In this document: positions 60,992 to 64,000 of the stretch, in pieces
Layout of the letters: each line of letters opens with the position of its first letter
How positions within the stretch are numbered: position 1 is the stretch's first letter
Assembly (NCBI RefSeq): GCF_014280235.1
Contig: NZ_CP047940.1
Coordinates: 2,294,001 to 2,358,000 of the forward strand
Reading direction: 5' to 3'
DNA from: Cyanobium sp. NS01
GTDB lineage: Bacteria; Cyanobacteriota; Cyanobacteriia; PCC-6307; Cyanobiaceae
Length of the DNA stretch: 64,000 nucleotides
The notes under the pieces: model-generated
What the model was told of the DNA's origin: nothing
Database searches by the model: none
What the model saw: the letters and a program-made list of their open reading frames with translations, nothing else
Program-made: the position numbers and the translations under genes

Positions 60992-61802
60992 TCGGATAGG
61001 CGCCGAACAGGGCCAGGTGCTCGCAGAGGGGGCGCAGGTCGTTAAGGGCCGCCTCCAGCAGCTCAGGTCCCCCGGAGAGCTCCAGATCCACGAAAAAGAT
61101 GTACTCGCCCATCTCCCGCTTCGATGGGCGCGACTCGATCCGGCTCATGTTGAGACCGCGGCGGGCAAAACAGGCCAGGGCTTCCAGCAGGGCGCCGGGC
61201 TGGTTCGAGTGCAGCGAATAGGCCAGGCTGGCCAGGGCACCGGCATGGGAGCGGCTGCCGCGGCGCAGCAGCAGGAAGCGCGTGCAGTTGCCCGGAACGT
61301 CGTTCACCGGGTAGGCCAGCACCTGGAGGTTGTGCTCGGCGGCAGCCTGCTGCGAGGCGACCGCAGCCCGGAAGCGGCTGCCGGCCACCATCCTGGCGGC
61401 ATCGGCTGTGGAGCTGGTGGGCAGCTGCAGGGCCCGCGGCAGGTGCTCGGCCAGCCACTGGGCGCACTGGGCCAGGGCCTGGGGATGGGAGAGCACCTCA
61501 CTGATCCCCTCCAGGCTGCCCGACCCCAGCAGGGCATGGCGCACCGGCAGCACCAGGGCATGGGCAATGGTGAGGTCGGGATGCTCCCAGAGGGCATCGA
61601 GGCAGGTGGTGACCCCACCCTCCACGGAGTTCTCCACCGGCACCACCGCGGCGTCACAGTCGCCCTGGGCCAGGGCCTGCACCACCGCCCGAATCCCGGG
61701 CTGAGGCATCAGTTCCGCCTCCGTGAGAGCCTCCAGGGCCACCAGCTGCTGGGTGGCCTGCTCGGCATAGGTGCCGCTGGGACCCAGAAAGGCAACGCGC
61801 AT
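60960..61802 (-). CDS. pheA: Prephenate dehydratase
   Basis: 280 residues from the ATG at 61802; a GTG directly upstream is also in frame. MRVAFLGPSGTYAEQAT opens the catalytic domain, with VPVENSVEGGVTTCLDAL and the catalytic Thr in NCTRFLLLRR. A C-terminal ACT domain has GALLEALACFARRGLNMSRIESRP, the phenylalanine-binding ESRP motif, so feedback inhibition is expected. No chorismate mutase is fused. It shares the aromatic pathway with tyrA at 4.0-4.9 kb, and its last 32 bp overlap the convergent methyltransferase. Confidence 0.96.
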   Translation of the reverse strand: MRVAFLGPSGTYAEQATQQLVALEALTEAELMPQPGIRAVVQALAQGDCDAAVVPVENSVEGGVTTCLDALWEHPDLTIAHALVLPVRHALLGSGSLEGISEVLSHPQALAQCAQWLAEHLPRALQLPTSSTADAARMVAGSRFRAAVASQQAAAEHNLQVLAYPVNDVPGNCTRFLLLRRGSRSHAGALASLAYSLHSNQPGALLEALACFARRGLNMSRIESRPSKREMGEYIFFVDLELSGGPELLEAALNDLRPLCEHLALFGAYPITSRVSESSS

Positions 61803-61842
61803 CACAACCGTCAGGGGGACAGGAGCCCCGCGGGGCGACCGA

Positions 61843-61848
61843 TAAGAT
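61843..61848 (+). promoter_or_regulatory. Possible -10 element for the DUF1997 gene
   Basis: TAAGAT in CCGATAAGATC, 24 bp before the ATG at 61872, in the short divergent spacer with pheA. No convincing -35. Confidence 0.3.
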
Positions 61849-61871
61849 CATGCCGCGCCGGCCCTCAGGCC

Positions 61872-62396
61872 ATGCCCCTGGCCTTTCGAGCCAGTCAGCA
61901 ACTGCAACTTGGAGTACGGCAGGAGCAGCAGCGGCTCGCCGGATACCTGGCGGATGAAGACCGGGTCGTGAAGGCGCTGCTCGACCCCAGCCAGCTGGAG
62001 CGCCTGGGCCCGGGGCACTACCGCTATGCCGTGAGTCGGCTTGAGGTGTTCCAGCTCAAGGTTCAGCCGGTGGTGGACCTGCGCACCCAGCTCCAGCCCG
62101 GGCGGCTGGAGCTGGTGGCCAGCGACTGCCAGCTGGAGGGCCTCGGCCTGGTGGAGGACTTCCAGCTCAGGCTGGGCTCCTGGCTGGAGGCGGGTGACGA
62201 GGGGCTCGAGGGCGAGGCCAACCTGGCCGTGAGCGTGGGCCAGCCCCAGCTGCTGCGGCTGATTCCCCACAAGGTGCTGGAGGCCACGGGGCGCTCGATC
62301 CTCGCCAGCATCCTGCTGGGTATCAAGGCCCGGGTGGGCCAGCAGCTGGTGGCCGACTTCGAGAGCTGGTGCCTCGAGCATCAGCGGCTGCCCTGA
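61872..62396 (+). CDS. DUF1997 family protein
   Basis: 174 residues, [20 protein letters not shown]. The pattern [49 protein letters not shown] (split across residues 22-75) and the C-terminal [36 protein letters not shown] fit DUF1997, a cyanobacterial and plant family related to lipid-binding START-like folds. The function is unknown. The 3' end overlaps the convergent rnhB gene by 16 bp. Confidence 0.82.
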   Translation: MPLAFRASQQLQLGVRQEQQRLAGYLADEDRVVKALLDPSQLERLGPGHYRYAVSRLEVFQLKVQPVVDLRTQLQPGRLELVASDCQLEGLGLVEDFQLRLGSWLEAGDEGLEGEANLAVSVGQPQLLRLIPHKVLEATGRSILASILLGIKARVGQQLVADFESWCLEHQRLP

Positions 62397-63013
62397 GGCC
62401 CGGCAGCCTGGCCTGGCCAGAGCTTGCGCAGGAAGCTGGTGCGGTGCAGGGGCGTGGGCCCCAGCTGCAGCAGGGCGGCCCGATGCTGCGGCGTGCCGTA
62501 GCCCACGTGGCGCTCCAGCCCGTAGCCCGGATAGGAGGCCGCCAGCTGGCGGATCAGCCCGTCGCGCGCCTGCTTGGCGAGCACGCTGGCCGCGGCGATC
62601 GCTGGCTGGCGACTGTCACCCCGCACCAGGCAGACCTGCTCTCCCGGCCAGCCCCGCAGGGGCAGCACCCCATCCACCAGCACCAGGCCAGGCACCGCAG
62701 GGAGCCGCTGCAGGGCCTGCAGCATGGCCGCCTCCGTGGCGTCACGAATGCCGTGCTGATCGATGCTGGCGGCCGAGGCCTGGCCCAGCCCCCAGGCCAG
62801 CGCAAGGCTCTCGATCTGAGGCACCAGGATGGCGCGGCGCCTGGGGGAGAGCTTCTTGCTGTCGGTGAGGCCCTGGGTCAGCAGGGTGTCCGCTGCAGTG
62901 GAGTCGAGCACCACGGCGGCGGCGAACACGGGGCCGAACAGGCAGCCCCGGCCCACTTCATCCACCCCGGCGCAACGGCCGGGGGGCCATCCCAGCCAGG
63001 GATCCTCGGCCAA
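62381..63013 (-). CDS. rnhB: Ribonuclease HII
   Basis: 210 residues. [23 protein letters not shown] holds the first catalytic D18-E19; [24 protein letters not shown] and the final metal-binding aspartate region ([40 protein letters not shown]) complete the site. It removes ribonucleotides from DNA:RNA hybrids. It starts 5 bp after the RNase E stop, so the two RNases form one minus-strand unit. Confidence 0.96.
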   Translation of the reverse strand: MAEDPWLGWPPGRCAGVDEVGRGCLFGPVFAAAVVLDSTAADTLLTQGLTDSKKLSPRRRAILVPQIESLALAWGLGQASAASIDQHGIRDATEAAMLQALQRLPAVPGLVLVDGVLPLRGWPGEQVCLVRGDSRQPAIAAASVLAKQARDGLIRQLAASYPGYGLERHVGYGTPQHRAALLQLGPTPLHRTSFLRKLWPGQAAGPQGSR

Positions 63014-63018
63014 CGTGC

Positions 63019-64000
63019 CTAGACGGCAGCGGAGGAGCGGCGGCGGCGGCGGCGTGGTTCGCCCCCATCAGCAGCCGCTTCCGCCGTGGGCGTCAGCACG
63101 GCCGCAGCCTGGGGCGCCGCGGAGGCGTCAGCCGCTCTGCGGCGGCTGCGGCCACGGCTGGGAGCGGCCACCGGGGCGGTTGTGTCGGCTGGAGCTTCGC
63201 CGGCGGCGGCACTCGGAACCGACACGGTGAGCACGGTTTCCTCAGCCACCCCGGGCTCCGGCAGGGGGGTGATCTCCACGGGTGCGGGCACCGGAGCAGC
63301 CACAGGGGCCGCCGCCGTTGCCGTGCCTGCCTGGGCCGACTCCTCGGCTGAGCCCTGGCCGTCACGGCTGCCTCGGCCGCCCCGACCTCGCCGCCGCCGC
63401 GAGCCGCTGGCGGCCAGATCCTGGCGGGCCGCCTCCAGCACGGTGTTGGCATCTTCGCCGGGGCGCACCACCCGCACCACCGCTGCTTCAGCCGCTTCCG
63501 GGTTGTCCAGCAGCAGGGCTGGATTCAGGCCCAGCCAACCGTACACCTCCTCCTGGTCTTCGCTCATGGACACCACCAGCACCTCCGGTTCCGGGCGCCG
63601 CTGGCTCGCTTCCGTGGCGGGCCTGGGGCTGTCAGAGGTGTTGTGAGCGGTGGCGTAGGCGGCGTCCTGGTCGAGCAACGGGGCCACAGGCACGAACACC
63701 GTGGCATCGGAGGGCTCGCCCTGGCCGCGGCCGCCACCACGGCCGCCGCGGCGCCGCCGGCTGCCATGGCCGTTGCCGTTCTCCGAGGGCGCGGCCGTGG
63801 TGGCTGTCTCGCCGCGGGCCGCCGGTGCCGCCGCCCGCACCAGTCCAGCGGCACTGGCCAGGGGCTGCAGGCTGTCCCGGCCGGGCAGCACAGCCACATG
63901 GCCCAGTCCGCCACAGCTGGGGCAGGCGCGGCCGAACAGCTCGTAGACGTTCTGGCCCTGGCGCTTGCGGGTGAGCTCCACCAGGCCCAGTTCCGTGAGC
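63019..64000 (-). CDS. rne: Ribonuclease E/G, C-terminal part (start outside window)
   Basis: The frame is open at the window edge, reading [20 protein letters not shown] and then the zinc-link cysteines in [10 protein letters not shown], as in the RNase E small domain. After this the protein is non-catalytic and low-complexity: Ala/Pro-rich with Arg/Gly islands ([26 protein letters not shown]), and a short ordered segment [16 protein letters not shown]. It ends [14 protein letters not shown]. Cyanobacterial RNase E uses an arginine-rich C-terminal nonapeptide (RRRRRRSSA type) to bind polynucleotide phosphorylase, and that is present. The enzyme starts most mRNA decay. Confidence 0.93.
   Translation of the reverse strand, partial: LTELGLVELTRKRQGQNVYELFGRACPSCGGLGHVAVLPGRDSLQPLASAAGLVRAAAPAARGETATTAAPSENGNGHGSRRRRGGRGGGRGQGEPSDATVFVPVAPLLDQDAAYATAHNTSDSPRPATEASQRRPEPEVLVVSMSEDQEEVYGWLGLNPALLLDNPEAAEAAVVRVVRPGEDANTVLEAARQDLAASGSRRRRGRGGRGSRDGQGSAEESAQAGTATAAAPVAAPVPAPVEITPLPEPGVAEETVLTVSVPSAAAGEAPADTTAPVAAPSRGRSRRRAADASAAPQAAAVLTPTAEAAADGGEPRRRRRRSSAAV

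Overview
The window is chromosomal core DNA of a high-GC unicellular picocyanobacterium of the Cyanobium / Synechococcus type. The evidence is photosystem I genes (psaA, psaB, psaI, psaL), NDH-1 subunit NdhN, the clock-input protein LdpA, ferredoxin-dependent glutamate synthase, a CAAD-domain thylakoid protein, a phytyl-quinone methyltransferase and several cyanobacterium-only families (DUF2839, DUF1815, DUF1997, Ycf45-like). Coding sequence is strongly GC-biased at third positions and gene spacing is tight. There is no insertion sequence, prophage, CRISPR array or rRNA.

Layout. 1-9.4 kb: an E1-like MoeB/ThiF enzyme (partial) with a JAMM peptidase, a CAAD protein, fructosamine kinase, a CrtD-like carotenoid desaturase, TyrA, a decayed DinG-like helicase, two small DUF proteins, RecA with a LexA-type palindrome, a HAD hydrolase and tRNA-Gln. 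9.6-12.8 kb (minus strand): ndhN, ldpA and a Ycf45-like ATPase, consecutive and overlapping. 13.0-31.0 kb: the large ribosomal cluster, with rplC to rplO, then after an internal terminator secY-adk-rpmJ-rpsM-rpsK-rpoA-rplQ-truA-rplM-rpsI-rpmE-prfA. rpsN, rpmD and infA are absent from their usual places. 31.0-35.6 kb: alanine racemase, tRNA-Ser and an envelope group (beta-lactamase-like protein, NlpC/P60 hydrolase, GT2 glycosyltransferase, HEAT-like protein). 35.7-42.4 kb: psaI-psaL, a small lipoprotein, two crcB genes and psaA-psaB. 42.8-53.9 kb: a lipoprotein, a CbiG-CobJ fusion, tRNA-Pro, lipA, glutamate synthase and a phosphodiester glycosidase-like protein. 53.9-59.2 kb: a HesB/IscA-type protein and the str operon rpsL-rpsG-fusA-tuf-rpsJ. 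59.3-64.0 kb: a Lon-N-domain protein, MPBQ/MSBQ methyltransferase, pheA, a DUF1997 protein, rnhB and the C-terminal part of RNase E.

The genes fall into translation (about thirty genes), PSI and electron-flow biogenesis, aromatic amino acid and quinone synthesis (tyrA, pheA, methyltransferase), nitrogen assimilation, cobamide and lipoate cofactor synthesis, envelope maintenance, and DNA repair / RNA turnover. Most of this is ordinary core genome. The least explained signals lie in the spacers: a hairpin-dense leader ahead of rplC (13051-13457), competing long-range pairings in the psaA leader, and crossing complementary segments between rpsM and rpsK. Among proteins, the DinG-like protein without Walker A or DEAH residues and the JAMM/E1 pair deserve attention. 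All functional calls come from reading sequence and motifs; no searches were run.
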